NCBI GenBank assembly: GCA_030456405.1
Contig: JAKDNQ010000007.1
Span: 1 to 26,812, forward strand
Source of the DNA: Nitrospira sp.
GTDB taxonomy: Bacteria > Nitrospirota > Nitrospiria > Nitrospirales > Nitrospiraceae
DNA: 26,812 nt
Direction of reading: 5' to 3'
Position 1 is the stretch's first letter; the number at the start of each line of letters is the position of its first letter. Shown piece after piece: positions 16,085 through 23,993 of this stretch. The position numbers were made by a program, and so were the translations under genes. The notes beneath the pieces are model-generated. The model saw nothing but the letters and a program-made list of their open reading frames with translations. It searched no databases and was not told the DNA's origin.

Positions 16085-16471
16085 ATGATTGCAAAAGATC
16101 TCCGTTACCACCAAGAGCATGAGTGGGTACGAGTGAGTGGCGCGCAGGCGACGGTGGGCATCAGTCATTTTGCCCAAGATGCGTTGGGTGATATCGTATT
16201 CATCGACATGCCGAAGCCAGGCGCGGTTGTGAAGGCCGGACAGCAGATCGGTGAGGTGGAGTCGACCAAGACGACCTCCACGATTTACACGCCTGTGAGT
16301 GGCACGATCGTCAACGTCAACGTCGATTTGAAAGACCACCCTGAAGTGGTCAATTCCGATCCCTATGGCAAAGGCTGGATGGTAGTGATCGATCTGTCGA
16401 ATACGAGCGAGATGGAACAGCTCATGACCGCTGCACAGTATGAAACCTTTCTTGCCGGCCAGAAACATTGA
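16085..16471 (+). CDS. gcvH: Glycine cleavage system H protein (lipoyl carrier)
   Basis: A 128-residue lipoyl-carrier protein. The lipoylation motif GEVESTKTTSTIYTP is present with the modified Lys at residue 62, and the N-terminal LRYHQEHEWVRV is typical. It carries the aminomethyl group between the P and T proteins of glycine cleavage and is reoxidised by the lipoamide dehydrogenase encoded 34 bp downstream. No gcvP or gcvT lies in the window, so they must be elsewhere if the full system exists. The start ATG has AGGGGA upstream. Confidence 0.96.
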   Translation: MIAKDLRYHQEHEWVRVSGAQATVGISHFAQDALGDIVFIDMPKPGAVVKAGQQIGEVESTKTTSTIYTPVSGTIVNVNVDLKDHPEVVNSDPYGKGWMVVIDLSNTSEMEQLMTAAQYETFLAGQKH

Positions 16472-16505
16472 ATCATGAATCGATCGGCCTTGCGCCACTG
16501 ACTCA

Positions 16506-17936
16506 ATGACTTCCCAGAAGCATATCGCCGTTCTCGGCGCAGGGCCAGGTGGTTATGTGGCCGCGATCCGTGCGGCTCAGCTTGGCGCCCGCGTCACCGT
16601 CATCGAGTCTCACGCGCTTGGCGGCGTCTGCCTGAATTGGGGCTGCATTCCCAGTAAAGCCCTCCTATCGGTCGTTGAACTCGGCGACAAGGTCAAGAAA
16701 TCCGAAGATATGGGGCTGCTGATCCCGGGACCGGTCACGTATGATCTCGCTCGGATGGTTGCCAGAAAGAATAGGGTGGTGGCGGCCCTTGTAAAGGGCA
16801 TTGCGACGCTGTTCAAGGTATGGAATATCGAACATGTGTCGGGAACCGGGTCGCTACGGGATCGGCAGACGGTCACAGTCTCCTCAGCTGATGGTGCGAC
16901 ACGGGATGTTCAGGCTGATGCGATTGTGATTGCCACGGGATCGTCCTGGCCGAATCTGCCGGAGTTTCCGATTGACGGGCAACAGCTGCTCACTAGTCAG
17001 CATCTTCTAGACCTTGCGCGCATTCCTGCCAGTCTGCTGATTGTGGGCGCCGGAGTTGAAGGATGCGAGTTCGCGGCTCTGTATAGTGGTCTCGGAACAG
17101 ATGTGACGATGGTCGAAATGATGGCGCGCGTGCTTCCTCTGGAAGATGAAGAGGTCTCTTCCACGATGGAGCGGGAGCTGAAGAAACGCGGCGTGACGGT
17201 TCTGATTGGGACCACCGTCGAGAGATTGGAGCGTTCTCCGACGGCCATCACCGTGTACGTCAAAGATGGCACGCAGGTCGTGGTTGAGAAGTTGTTGGTG
17301 TCCGTGGGGCGAGGGTTCAATAGCCGGGACATAGGCTTGGAGCGGGCGGGGGTGCAAACGGGACGACGAGGGGAGATTCTCGTCAACGATCAGATGGAAA
17401 CCACTGTACCGGGGATCTATGCGATCGGCGATGTCGTCGGCAAGGCTATGTTGGCGCACGTGGCTTCGGCGCAGGGTAAAGTTGCGGTCGAGAATATCAT
17501 GGGGCATCAGGCGACCGTTCGTTACGACGTGATCCCTGCCGGAATTTTTACCCTGCCGGAGATTGGTCGCGTGGGCATGACAGAACAGCAAGCCCGAGAA
17601 CGAGTCCAGACTGCCGGGCAGAATCCTGACCAGGCGCTCACGGTGGGACGTTTCCGTTATGCGGGCATAGGGAAGGCTCAAGCCACGGGGGATACGACTG
17701 GATTCTTCAAAGTGATTGCCGAATCAGCGAGCGGCAAGATTCTGGGCGTGCATATCGTCGGTTCCCATGCAGCCGATCTGGTGCATGAAGCAGCTATGGC
17801 GATGCAAGTCGGCGCGACGGTGGCGCACATGGCGGAAATGATCCACGCGCATCCGACGCTGTCTGAAGGAATGATGGAAGCGGCCGAAGACGTCGAAGGG
17901 AAGGCGATTCACCAAGCACGAAAGCGAACCCAATGA
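16506..17936 (+). CDS. lpd: Dihydrolipoyl dehydrogenase
   Basis: FAD-dependent disulfide oxidoreductase of 476 residues, the usual length. It reoxidises dihydrolipoyl groups, here probably on GcvH and on 2-oxoacid dehydrogenases, and reduces NAD+. Visible marks are the FAD-binding GAGPGGYVAAIRAAQLG (residues 11-27), the redox-active GGVCLNWGCIPSK (Cys42 and Cys47), a NAD-binding GAGVEGCEFA, the second FAD motif GIYAIGDV, and the catalytic HAHPTLSE near the C-terminus. The start at ATG 16506 has no clear Shine-Dalgarno site. The stop overlaps the next gene in an ATGA, which suggests translational coupling. Confidence 0.96.
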   Translation: MTSQKHIAVLGAGPGGYVAAIRAAQLGARVTVIESHALGGVCLNWGCIPSKALLSVVELGDKVKKSEDMGLLIPGPVTYDLARMVARKNRVVAALVKGIATLFKVWNIEHVSGTGSLRDRQTVTVSSADGATRDVQADAIVIATGSSWPNLPEFPIDGQQLLTSQHLLDLARIPASLLIVGAGVEGCEFAALYSGLGTDVTMVEMMARVLPLEDEEVSSTMERELKKRGVTVLIGTTVERLERSPTAITVYVKDGTQVVVEKLLVSVGRGFNSRDIGLERAGVQTGRRGEILVNDQMETTVPGIYAIGDVVGKAMLAHVASAQGKVAVENIMGHQATVRYDVIPAGIFTLPEIGRVGMTEQQARERVQTAGQNPDQALTVGRFRYAGIGKAQATGDTTGFFKVIAESASGKILGVHIVGSHAADLVHEAAMAMQVGATVAHMAEMIHAHPTLSEGMMEAAEDVEGKAIHQARKRTQ

Positions 17937-18409
17937 TGTGGTCATCGCTTCTCCTCAAGCTCGGGATGTTCGCGGCAACGATTGGAGTCGTCTTCTGGAT
18001 TGGGTGGTCGCTTCCGACCGCACTCGATCAGGAGTATGATCTTGCAGCCGAATCATTGGAGGGCTCGAAGCCTGTAACTCCTTCCGGCAGCGGGGGTATC
18101 TCGATGAATCCGTCCCCTCTTGCTTCGGTGACGGATCACACATCGACTATTCTCGCATCGAAACGGCCTCACCAAGGCCTCCTCGATCTCAATAGAGCGA
18201 CGAGTCAGGATTTCGATGCGTTGCCGGGGGTTGGTCCTAAGTTAGCCGAACGGATCTTGGAATATCGTCAGTCGGTAGGAGTTTTTCGCTCTCTTGATGA
18301 GTTGCGAGAGGTCAAGGGGATTGGGAAAAAGAAGTTTGAGCAGATTCGCCCATTGGTCACGGTCACGTCGGGTGCTGGATTGTCAGATAGACGGAAGAAG
18401 GCCACATGA
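17933..18409 (+). CDS. ComEA-like helix-hairpin-helix protein, membrane-anchored
   Basis: A 158-residue protein. An N-terminal hydrophobic segment (residues about 6-27, [20 protein letters not shown]) anchors or exports it. It is followed by a low-complexity linker and a C-terminal double helix-hairpin-helix domain: [20 protein letters not shown] and [20 protein letters not shown]. This is the ComEA DNA-binding domain, used in DNA uptake or as a general periplasmic dsDNA binder. It lies between lpd and tyrS with 4-bp overlaps at both ends, so it is firmly in this operon, which is not an obvious place for a competence gene. Whether it takes part in transformation is not shown. Confidence 0.85.
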   Translation: MMWSSLLLKLGMFAATIGVVFWIGWSLPTALDQEYDLAAESLEGSKPVTPSGSGGISMNPSPLASVTDHTSTILASKRPHQGLLDLNRATSQDFDALPGVGPKLAERILEYRQSVGVFRSLDELREVKGIGKKKFEQIRPLVTVTSGAGLSDRRKKAT

Positions 18410-19617
18410 GCGAACTTTCCCGGCAACTTGATTTAATCCTTCGCGGAGTCGTGGAGGTGATTCAGCAGGCTGAACTGGAATCGAAGCTGACACGCTCTTT
18501 GAAAGAGAATCGACCACTCCGTGTGAAAGCCGGTTTCGATCCCACTGCTCCAGATCTGCATTTGGGGCACACGGTCTTGATCCATAAGTTGAAGCATTTT
18601 GAGGAACTCGGACATCAAGTTGTTTTTTTAATCGGCGATTTCACCGGCATGATCGGCGATCCGACCGGCCAATCGGAGACGCGCGTCGCGCTCTCAAAAC
18701 AAAAAGTATTGGAGAATGCCAAAACCTACGAGCGGCAGATCTTCAAGATTCTCGATTCTGTGAAAACGCTGGTGGATTTCAACAGCCGCTGGATGAGCAC
18801 GATGACGGCAGAAGCGCTCATTCATTTGAGTGCGCAATACAGTGTCGCTCGCATGTTAGAGCGGGATGATTTCCGTAAGCGGTATCACGATCAGAAACCG
18901 ATCAGCATTCATGAGTTCATGTATCCCCTCGTGCAGGGCTACGATTCCGTCGCGCTCAAGTCCGATATTGAACTAGGAGGCACTGATCAGAAGTTCAATC
19001 TTCTAGTTGGACGTGACCTCCAGCGAAGCCATGGACAGGAACCCCAGGTCGTCATCACGATGCCGTTACTGGAAGGTACCGACGGCGCGAAGAAAATGAG
19101 CAAGAGTGTCGGCAATTACATCGCACTGGAAGATGCGGCGAACGACATGTATGGCAAACTGATGTCGATCAGCGACACGTTGATGCTTCGTTATTATGAG
19201 CTGCTCACCACGGAGGACCTGACGGCAGTCAAGGCAACTCATCCTATGGAGGCGAAGCAAGCGCTCGCGGCATTGATCGTCGCTCGGTATCATGGGGAAG
19301 AAGCCGGTCGGCAAGCGAGGGTGGCCTTTCAGCAGAAATTCCAGGAGCGAGAGTTTCCGAGCGAGCCGGATGTGCGTCTGGTCTTGACCTTGACTGATCT
19401 GCAGGAAGGCCGGATGATCGGTCTTGTGGATCTGGTGGCGAAAACGGGGCTTGTGCCGAGCAAGAGCGAGGCTCGGCGGCTGATTATTCAGGGAGGGCTG
19501 GAAGTCGATGAGCAGAAGCAAAGCGATGCGAAGGCTGTGGTATCGATTCTGGCAGGACGAGCCTATCGACTAAAGATTGGCCGCCGAAAGTTTGCGCTGG
19601 TTGAATTACGGGAGTGA
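18406..19617 (+). CDS. tyrS: Tyrosyl-tRNA synthetase
   Basis: Class I aminoacyl-tRNA synthetase of 403 residues that charges tRNA-Tyr. The HIGH-type signature HLGH is at residues 52-55 after GFDPTAPDL, the KMSKS loop (KKMSKSVGN) lies near residue 230, and a C-terminal S4 RNA-binding domain (about 340-400, [17 protein letters not shown]) is present. The [13 protein letters not shown] form with KMSKS belongs to the TyrRS-2 (TyrZ-like) type. The start ATG overlaps the stop of the previous gene (ATGA). It converges with the broken DUF2130-type gene and overlaps its end by 12 bp. Confidence 0.97.
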   Translation: MSELSRQLDLILRGVVEVIQQAELESKLTRSLKENRPLRVKAGFDPTAPDLHLGHTVLIHKLKHFEELGHQVVFLIGDFTGMIGDPTGQSETRVALSKQKVLENAKTYERQIFKILDSVKTLVDFNSRWMSTMTAEALIHLSAQYSVARMLERDDFRKRYHDQKPISIHEFMYPLVQGYDSVALKSDIELGGTDQKFNLLVGRDLQRSHGQEPQVVITMPLLEGTDGAKKMSKSVGNYIALEDAANDMYGKLMSISDTLMLRYYELLTTEDLTAVKATHPMEAKQALAALIVARYHGEEAGRQARVAFQQKFQEREFPSEPDVRLVLTLTDLQEGRMIGLVDLVAKTGLVPSKSEARRLIIQGGLEVDEQKQSDAKAVVSILAGRAYRLKIGRRKFALVELRE

Positions 19618-20342
19618 TTGGCTAGCAGGCTGCCTTTTCGCAGTCTCAGCCCTGGCGGCAGCATCAAGGCGTTGCTTTGCCATTGTTAAGAGGCTGTCTC
19701 TGCAAATGCGAGCAAGCGTCAATACTCCAGCTTGAGCAACCAGGAAAATGCCGTCTTCTTGATCGAGCCCAGAAAACCCTTTGCGCGTGCCAGTCGCAAC
19801 AAGAATGCCGTAGCTTGCGCTGTTTGATTCACATCCTTGGATAGGATGCGATCCTTGCGCTTGCACTCATAAACGATGCAGCCCGCCTCTTCTGCGTCGA
19901 ACATGACGTAGTGAAGAACGTCGCCACCTTTCCCGGCGTGCTCAATGCGGTCGTCGGGAGATTCCTTTTCCAGCTTGTTGATCAACGCTCCCTCATCAGC
20001 AAGCCCAATTTCCTGAGGGGAAGTGTGCTTCTGAAGCATCTTCTTCTCTTCCTCTAGCTTCTTGATCCGCGTCATCAGGCGCGTGTCCCTGATGGCTCTC
20101 TTGCTCCGCTCGGCGAGAGTGGCCTGCTTCTTGACAGTTTTCACTTTCTGCTCCGTCTTTGCACGGGTTTCTCGCTCCTTCTTCCTCGCAATTCTGGCGG
20201 CCGCTTTTGCCGCTACCGCCTGCTTCCTTGTCTTGTCCAACTCTCCCTTTTGGACTTTTGCCTTCTTCGCCTGAACCTTAATCACTTTGTGGTAGTGACG
20301 CTCCGTGAGAGAACTGCCGCACAGTGGACAATTGTAGGCCAT
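19606..20342 (-). pseudogene. DUF2130-type (zinc finger, coiled coil, nuclease-like) gene broken by a frameshift
   Basis: The first frame (20342 to 19719, 207 residues) begins MAYNCPLCGSSL, a zinc-ribbon CPxCG start. A long Lys/Arg/Glu-rich coiled coil follows (about residues 20-105), then a DUF2130/PD-(D/E)XK-like domain with PDDRIEHAGKGGDVLH and the GCIVYECKRKD core. Past about 19825 the residues stop looking like the family. The overlapping frame that ends at 19606 picks up exactly the expected continuation (YGILVATGTRKGFSGLDQED, then VLTLARICRDSLL). A small indel or deletion near 19815-19825 therefore splits one gene of about 245 codons. A sequencing error is the alternative. Its cellular role is unknown; relatives are nuclease-like. 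Confidence 0.75.
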
Positions 20343-21220
20343 TGATAGTCTTCTTCCTCCGGTTGTTGAATCGTCTTATTCGGAGTCTGCCGGTCCATCC
20401 GCAGGGTGATGCCAGGAACGACACAGCGACAAGGACAGAGAAATCCAAGCTTTGCTAATAAACAGCAATGTGAAAGAGATCGAGGCTTTGGAGATTCTGT
20501 GGCGATCTAGTCTGTCGGCGGCAACTGCGCCTCAATACGAAAGAGGGATAAGCGCGTCAGTTGCAGTTCCTCGCGGAACAGCTCACAGGACGTTTACTGG
20601 AGTATTCAAGGTGAAAGTCAGATCCTCTCAGAGATCCTGACCTGCCCTTTCCGAGGTATCGATCACGGTTTTTCCTAACCCGATGATCGAGGCCCAACTC
20701 CGATCACTGGATGTCCCTCGACCATCTGTTTTTGGGACAGCGAGCAGTTAGCTCCGGTGGGCTTGAATTCCGAGGGCTTGAGAGAAAGAATTCTTGCAGG
20801 TTTTATGGACAATGGACTTGGACACCCTCAGGATCTCGGCAATCGCTCGAATCCACTTCTCTTGAGTCTCCATTTCTAGGACTGAGAGAAGCAAAGGAAT
20901 CGGGAATGTTTTCCAGCCGAAGCAGCTTCCGTTCTTCTCTCTTTTCTTAGAGGGTGGCCTGGCGGGTTCTCATTGTGCGCGCGTCCAACGAGGGCCTTCT
21001 GATGCCGCGCGTTGCGCGAGCACAGAAGAATCATCAGGCTCCATCCCACGCTTCTTGAGTAAGACTCCAAAGGCTTTGGTGTGGGTTACGATTGGTGAGG
21101 AACGGTTCGGTCTTCTTCAGAATTCTTTAAGCTGAACGAGGGTGAGCAGCGGAAAGTAATTATTTGAATGCTAGAACTTCAATGGTTCGGACGTGGGGCT
21201 CAACAATTGAACCCTCTCGT
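20343..21220. other. Decayed non-coding stretch
   Basis: Nearly 900 bp without an intact gene. Small frames on both strands lack ribosome binding sites and recognisable families. It holds the helix-turn-helix fragment at 20748-20873 and an imperfect hairpin at about 20615-20640 (GTCAG ... CTGAC). The sequence looks like the wreckage of former genes or a mobile element next to the frameshifted DUF2130-type gene. Confidence 0.45.
20748..20873 (-). pseudogene. Orphan helix-turn-helix fragment
   Basis: A 41-codon minus-strand frame contains KWIRAIAEILRVSKSIVHKT, which has the shape of a helix-turn-helix as found in transposases, resolvases and short regulators (compare RAIAKxLGVSKSTVHR). There is no Shine-Dalgarno site, and the upstream frames are broken. 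It is probably the remains of a transposase or recombinase gene. Confidence 0.35.
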
Positions 21221-21343
21221 AGGATGCTCAAAATGGCCGTCCAGCAAGGCCGCAGCGAGTGACGACCCGAAGGCGTACCCCCGGCGGTACGTTGAGGGTC
21301 TGAACGATGCGAGAACGAAGCTGGCGGGCTTTTTCAGCATCCT
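21221..21343. repeat. Long hairpin repeat, Nitrospira-type dispersed element
   Basis: The outer arms AGGATGCT (21221-21228) and AGCATCCT (21336-21343) continue inward as AAAA..GGCC..CCAGC against GCTGG..GGC..TTTT, then as a longer imperfect stem (GCGAGTGACGACCC against GGGTCTGAACGATGC). It ends in a small inner hairpin, GTACC...GGTAC. The whole 123 bp can fold into one cruciform. I recall close copies of this element between genes in several Nitrospira genomes. It ends 17 bp from the stop of the lipoprotein gene and may serve as its terminator. Confidence 0.75.
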
Positions 21344-21360
21344 GCTTGCACGCACGCAAC

Positions 21361-21831
21361 CTACGGTTTGGGCTGGGTTGGCGGTGCAGGTTCTGATTCC
21401 TGCCTTGCCCAATTCGTTGCCGTGACGCAGAGCTCTACTTCCTGCGCTGGGGCTGGAACGTCGTAAATCGTGACAAGAGCTCCACCGTGCGGGTCGTTTG
21501 TCCAGACGCGAATAGCCTGGGCTGTGCTGTGAGGCGCACTCACGTAAATGGTCGTGTAGGCTAGATCTTTGAGTGGCACATTGTTCTCATCGACGTTTGG
21601 TTCTTGATAGGAGACGGTGAGGGGGGGGTGTCCTGCCGGGAGTGAGCGAGTATGAGTCGGGCAGCCTGGGGGAAGAGGCGCCACTACGGTTGTCTCGTTT
21701 CGTAGTTCTTCGCTCTGGGCATTTTTCTCAAAATGTCTTTGTTCTGCTCCAAAAGACATCTGGCCTGGTATGCAGGCTGTGAGAGCCAGTGAAACTCCAA
21801 GTAATAGACCTGTCGTGAAATATAGGTTCAT
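21361..21831 (-). CDS. Hypothetical lipoprotein
   Basis: A 156-residue exported lipoprotein: MNLYFTTGLLLGVSLALTAC gives a clear signal with lipobox LTAC (Cys20). The mature part is rich in Pro, Thr and Glu with no domain I recognise. It includes VEELRN-like hydrophilic stretches and a possible beta-sandwich region (AYTTIYVSAPHSTAQAIRVW...), and ends in a Pro-rich tail. AGGAG lies 9 nt before the ATG. It is the last gene of the minus-strand run starting with the DUF3386 protein; the gap to the DUF5069 gene is 33 bp. It is probably attached to the outer membrane or the periplasmic face. The function is unknown. Confidence 0.75.
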   Translation of the reverse strand: MNLYFTTGLLLGVSLALTACIPGQMSFGAEQRHFEKNAQSEELRNETTVVAPLPPGCPTHTRSLPAGHPPLTVSYQEPNVDENNVPLKDLAYTTIYVSAPHSTAQAIRVWTNDPHGGALVTIYDVPAPAQEVELCVTATNWARQESEPAPPTQPKP

Positions 21832-21864
21832 ACCGATTGCTCCTGTTCCATAAGTGCCATTTGG

Positions 21865-22305
21865 CTAGGGTACCGCCTCCTGCCGCGGAACGGTTCGTCC
21901 TTCTTCCAGATCTTGCAGATCCGCCCAGCTGGTGACGTCCGTTCGGGAGGGATCGACGGCGTCTCTGAGCTTGTTGAAGTATTCCTGTTTCTCGGGAGTG
22001 CTCGGCCCGCGATTCAACATCATCAGGTTCCATGCCTCCAACTCAGCTGGAAGATGCGACTTTGAAGCCTGGATGAACCACTTCGCCATTGCGTCATCCG
22101 ATGGATTGGCCTTCACGGCAGCGGTGAACTGATCTGCGGAAATGTCTGCGAACTCCATAAGCCGGTCATCCATGGGGCAGGGGTAGATATATTCCCCCTC
22201 GGTGCCGGCTAGTACGGCGCGGCATTTATCGATCATCCGCGCCAGATGGATATGCCTTTCTAGTTTGAATCGCATGCTGCGGGGGAAGCGCATTCTCAGA
22301 TCCAT
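21865..22305 (-). CDS. DUF5069 family protein
   Basis: A 146-residue soluble protein. The N-terminal half, with FKLERHIHLARMIDKCRAVL and then YIYPCPMDDRLMEFADISADQF, matches what I recall of DUF5069: a stretch near HLPRLIDKIR followed by an acidic turn and a helix where VSAEAF is common. The biochemical role of the family is not known. There is no Shine-Dalgarno site; the ATG lies 2 nt after the stop of the DUF3386 gene, which argues for translational coupling. The C-terminal 40 residues are rich in acidic residues and probably variable. Confidence 0.75.
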   Translation of the reverse strand: MDLRMRFPRSMRFKLERHIHLARMIDKCRAVLAGTEGEYIYPCPMDDRLMEFADISADQFTAAVKANPSDDAMAKWFIQASKSHLPAELEAWNLMMLNRGPSTPEKQEYFNKLRDAVDPSRTDVTSWADLQDLEEGRTVPRQEAVP

Positions 22306-22307
22306 GA

Positions 22308-22982
22308 TTAGATCAATGTGTGATTCGTGAACGTCAAGTTTTTCACAATCACTTGGCCGTTATCATATGTAATGATGCGGCGGGTGGCCGGCAAATCCGA
22401 AGATCCGATGCGCACATGGGTGTCGGTAAAGCTTTCCACGTTGTTCAGCTTCCCATCGGTGGGCGAATAGTAGTACACGCTGTACTTCGTCGTGAGGTTC
22501 TTATGGTCTTGGGTCACTGCGCTTTCTTCCACATTGATCGTAAAGGCGAAGGGGGTCATGCCGGGGTGCGCCATTGTGCGATTGATCTGGGTGATGCGAT
22601 TATCTTTGACGCGATAAAACGAGTTCGACCCGTGGATGATCAGTTTCGTGCCGAGCGGGTGCCCGTCTTCTTCCAAGGTCAACGAGTACTTGCCGTCCGA
22701 TTCCTCGAAGGTTCTTGGGCCACGGTGCACGGCGATCATGCCGAGCTGTTCTTGCGCCCACTTCTGCACGTCGGCCTCTCCTAGTTGGACCGATACCTCA
22801 CGAGGACTCTTGACCGTGACCGGGCCGCTGGTTTCCTTCCCGTTCACATTCACCGTCAGATCGGCAGTGAATCCCGTAAAGTCTTTCTGCCACCGCGCAG
22901 TATTGTCGAAAGCGCGGCGAAGTATCTCGCGGGCTTTCGGATCGTCGGCGACAGTGGGCGTATCGTGTTTCTGATGTTCCAT
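22308..22982 (-). CDS. DUF3386 family protein
   Basis: A 224-residue protein. The frame is open much further upstream, to 23405, but the ATG at 22982 is chosen because AAGGAG lies just before it and the family match starts at about residue 16. It has AREILRRAFDNTARWQKDFTGFTADLTVNVNGKE, the typical opening of DUF3386 proteins, known from cyanobacteria and planctomycetes among others. There is no signal peptide or membrane helix, and the rest is predicted to be mostly beta strands. The function of the family is unknown. It is the first gene of a three-gene minus-strand operon with a promoter at 23017-23046. Confidence 0.82.
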   Translation of the reverse strand: MEHQKHDTPTVADDPKAREILRRAFDNTARWQKDFTGFTADLTVNVNGKETSGPVTVKSPREVSVQLGEADVQKWAQEQLGMIAVHRGPRTFEESDGKYSLTLEEDGHPLGTKLIIHGSNSFYRVKDNRITQINRTMAHPGMTPFAFTINVEESAVTQDHKNLTTKYSVYYYSPTDGKLNNVESFTDTHVRIGSSDLPATRRIITYDNGQVIVKNLTFTNHTLI

Positions 22983-23016
22983 CGGTACTCTCCTTCGTGA
23001 GTCGAATAAAGTTTGC

Positions 23017-23046
23017 ATTATACGCTTGAGGTGAAATGTCTCACAA
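23017..23046 (-). promoter_or_regulatory. Sigma-70 type promoter for DUF3386 operon
   Basis: On the minus strand, TTGTGA (23046-23041), an 18-bp spacer and a perfect TATAAT (23022-23017). The start of transcription would be near 23010, about 28 nt before the ATG at 22982. Confidence 0.55.
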
Positions 23047-23167
23047 GCGTGCGCTTGCGCGCGAGGCGGTATCCCTTGCGTGGCAGATATGATGCGCGCA
23101 CCGTGATTTCGTTTATCCTGTTCTCCACAAGGTCTGCCAGTCTCACGAAGCTGTCCGCAAAGACGCT

Positions 23168-23196
23168 GGAAAACATTGAATATTTCGGATATACTC
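23168..23196 (+). promoter_or_regulatory. Sigma-70 type promoter for lysine-rich protein gene
   Basis: TGGAAA (23168-23173), a 17-bp spacer and TATACT (23191-23196), giving a leader of about 37 nt before the ATG at 23240. The -35 box matches the consensus at four of six positions. Confidence 0.4.
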
Positions 23197-23239
23197 CGCT
23201 GCGCGGATATGTGATGCCTACGTAGAAGAAAGGACAGAC

Positions 23240-23653
23240 ATGGAACGACGGGTTGCTTCCCATACAGAAGAAGAAGAGATGAACCATCGGCGGCGGTTGC
23301 TGAATGCCGCGAAGAAAGGCGATCAGAAGGCCATCGGCAAGCTCTTAGAGCTCTATCAAGTGCGGATTTATAGCGGCGATATGGTGACGAAGCTGAATAA
23401 AACATCCGCGACGCACAAACTTCAAGCCCAGTTGGCTGAAGGAAAACCCGTGAAGGGTGGGTCGGGGAGTCACAGCAAAAAGCCTGCGCCTACGAAGTCT
23501 GCTTCAGCGAAACACGTGCCTGCCAAAGCCACAACACGTCCTGCCGTTTCGAAGTCGAAGCAAAAATCAAAGCCAAAGCCAAAATCGAAGTTAAAACCTA
23601 AGCCAAAACCGCAGGCGGCCAAAGCCGCTCGAAAGAAACACAAGAAGTCGTAG
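23240..23653 (+). CDS. Lysine-rich histone-tail-like protein
   Basis: A 137-residue basic protein. Residues 1 to about 65 are a small helical domain (MNHRRRLLNAAKKGDQKAIG, LLELYQVRIYSGDMVTKL). Residues about 75-137 are a disordered tail of Lys, Pro, Ala and Ser, with repeats such as KSKPKPKSKLKPKPKP and an end in RKKHKKS. Tails of this kind are found in bacterial H1-like nucleoid proteins and in some RNA-binding proteins. DNA or RNA binding is an inference from charge alone. AAAGGAC stands upstream of the ATG. A later in-frame ATG at 23279 would remove 13 residues. It converges with clpS. Confidence 0.7.
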   Translation: MERRVASHTEEEEMNHRRRLLNAAKKGDQKAIGKLLELYQVRIYSGDMVTKLNKTSATHKLQAQLAEGKPVKGGSGSHSKKPAPTKSASAKHVPAKATTRPAVSKSKQKSKPKPKSKLKPKPKPQAAKAARKKHKKS

Positions 23654-23663
23654 CCGGTTGCGA

Positions 23664-23960
23664 TTATTGTACGGCTACGCGTAGTCCCCCGCCTCCTAGC
23701 TTTGCCGCGATTTCTTCCGCTTCTGCCAGCGTACCTGTGAACACGACGGCCTCTCCATCGTGGTCGATCTTCCATGCGAGCTCAAAAGCCTTGGTGGAGT
23801 TCATGCCGGGAATGTATTGGCAAAAGAGCGCAATGACTTGCTCGTAGGTATGACAGTCGCAGTTGAAGACGATCACCCGCGCATCAATCCCGGCACCGGT
23901 CTCGATGCTCGTGATCTCTGTTGGAACAGGAGGAGCGAAGGGGAGGTTTGTGCCTGCCAT
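23664..23960 (-). CDS. clpS: ClpS-family adaptor protein
   Basis: A 98-residue protein of ClpS length. ClpS delivers N-degron substrates to ClpAP/ClpCP. The fold marks are clear: VIVFNCDCHTYEQVIALFCQ (usual form VxLxNDDxTxxexV), then GMNSTKAFELAWKIDHDGEAVVFTG and AEEIAAKLGGGGLRVAV. The first Asp of the usual NDD triplet is replaced by Cys, and the position of the conserved binding-pocket His in VHxxG is Asp (IDHDG). Its N-end-rule specificity may therefore differ, or it may act on another partner. No clpA or clpC lies beside it. The start at ATG 23960 has only a weak ribosome binding site. Confidence 0.78.
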   Translation of the reverse strand: MAGTNLPFAPPVPTEITSIETGAGIDARVIVFNCDCHTYEQVIALFCQYIPGMNSTKAFELAWKIDHDGEAVVFTGTLAEAEEIAAKLGGGGLRVAVQ

Positions 23961-23993
23961 GGAGACGAATTCTAACAGACTTGATCGGAACTT

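Noticed and set aside
16049..16498. 149-codon minus-strand frame over gcvH
   Set aside because: Antisense to gcvH, which has a clear lipoylation motif.
17007..17681. 224-codon minus-strand frame inside lpd
   Set aside because: Shadow of a well-supported gene; His/Arg-rich composition typical of an antisense frame.
22983..23405. Upstream extension of the DUF3386 gene
   Set aside because: It crosses a good promoter and the start of the divergent gene, and has no domain match.
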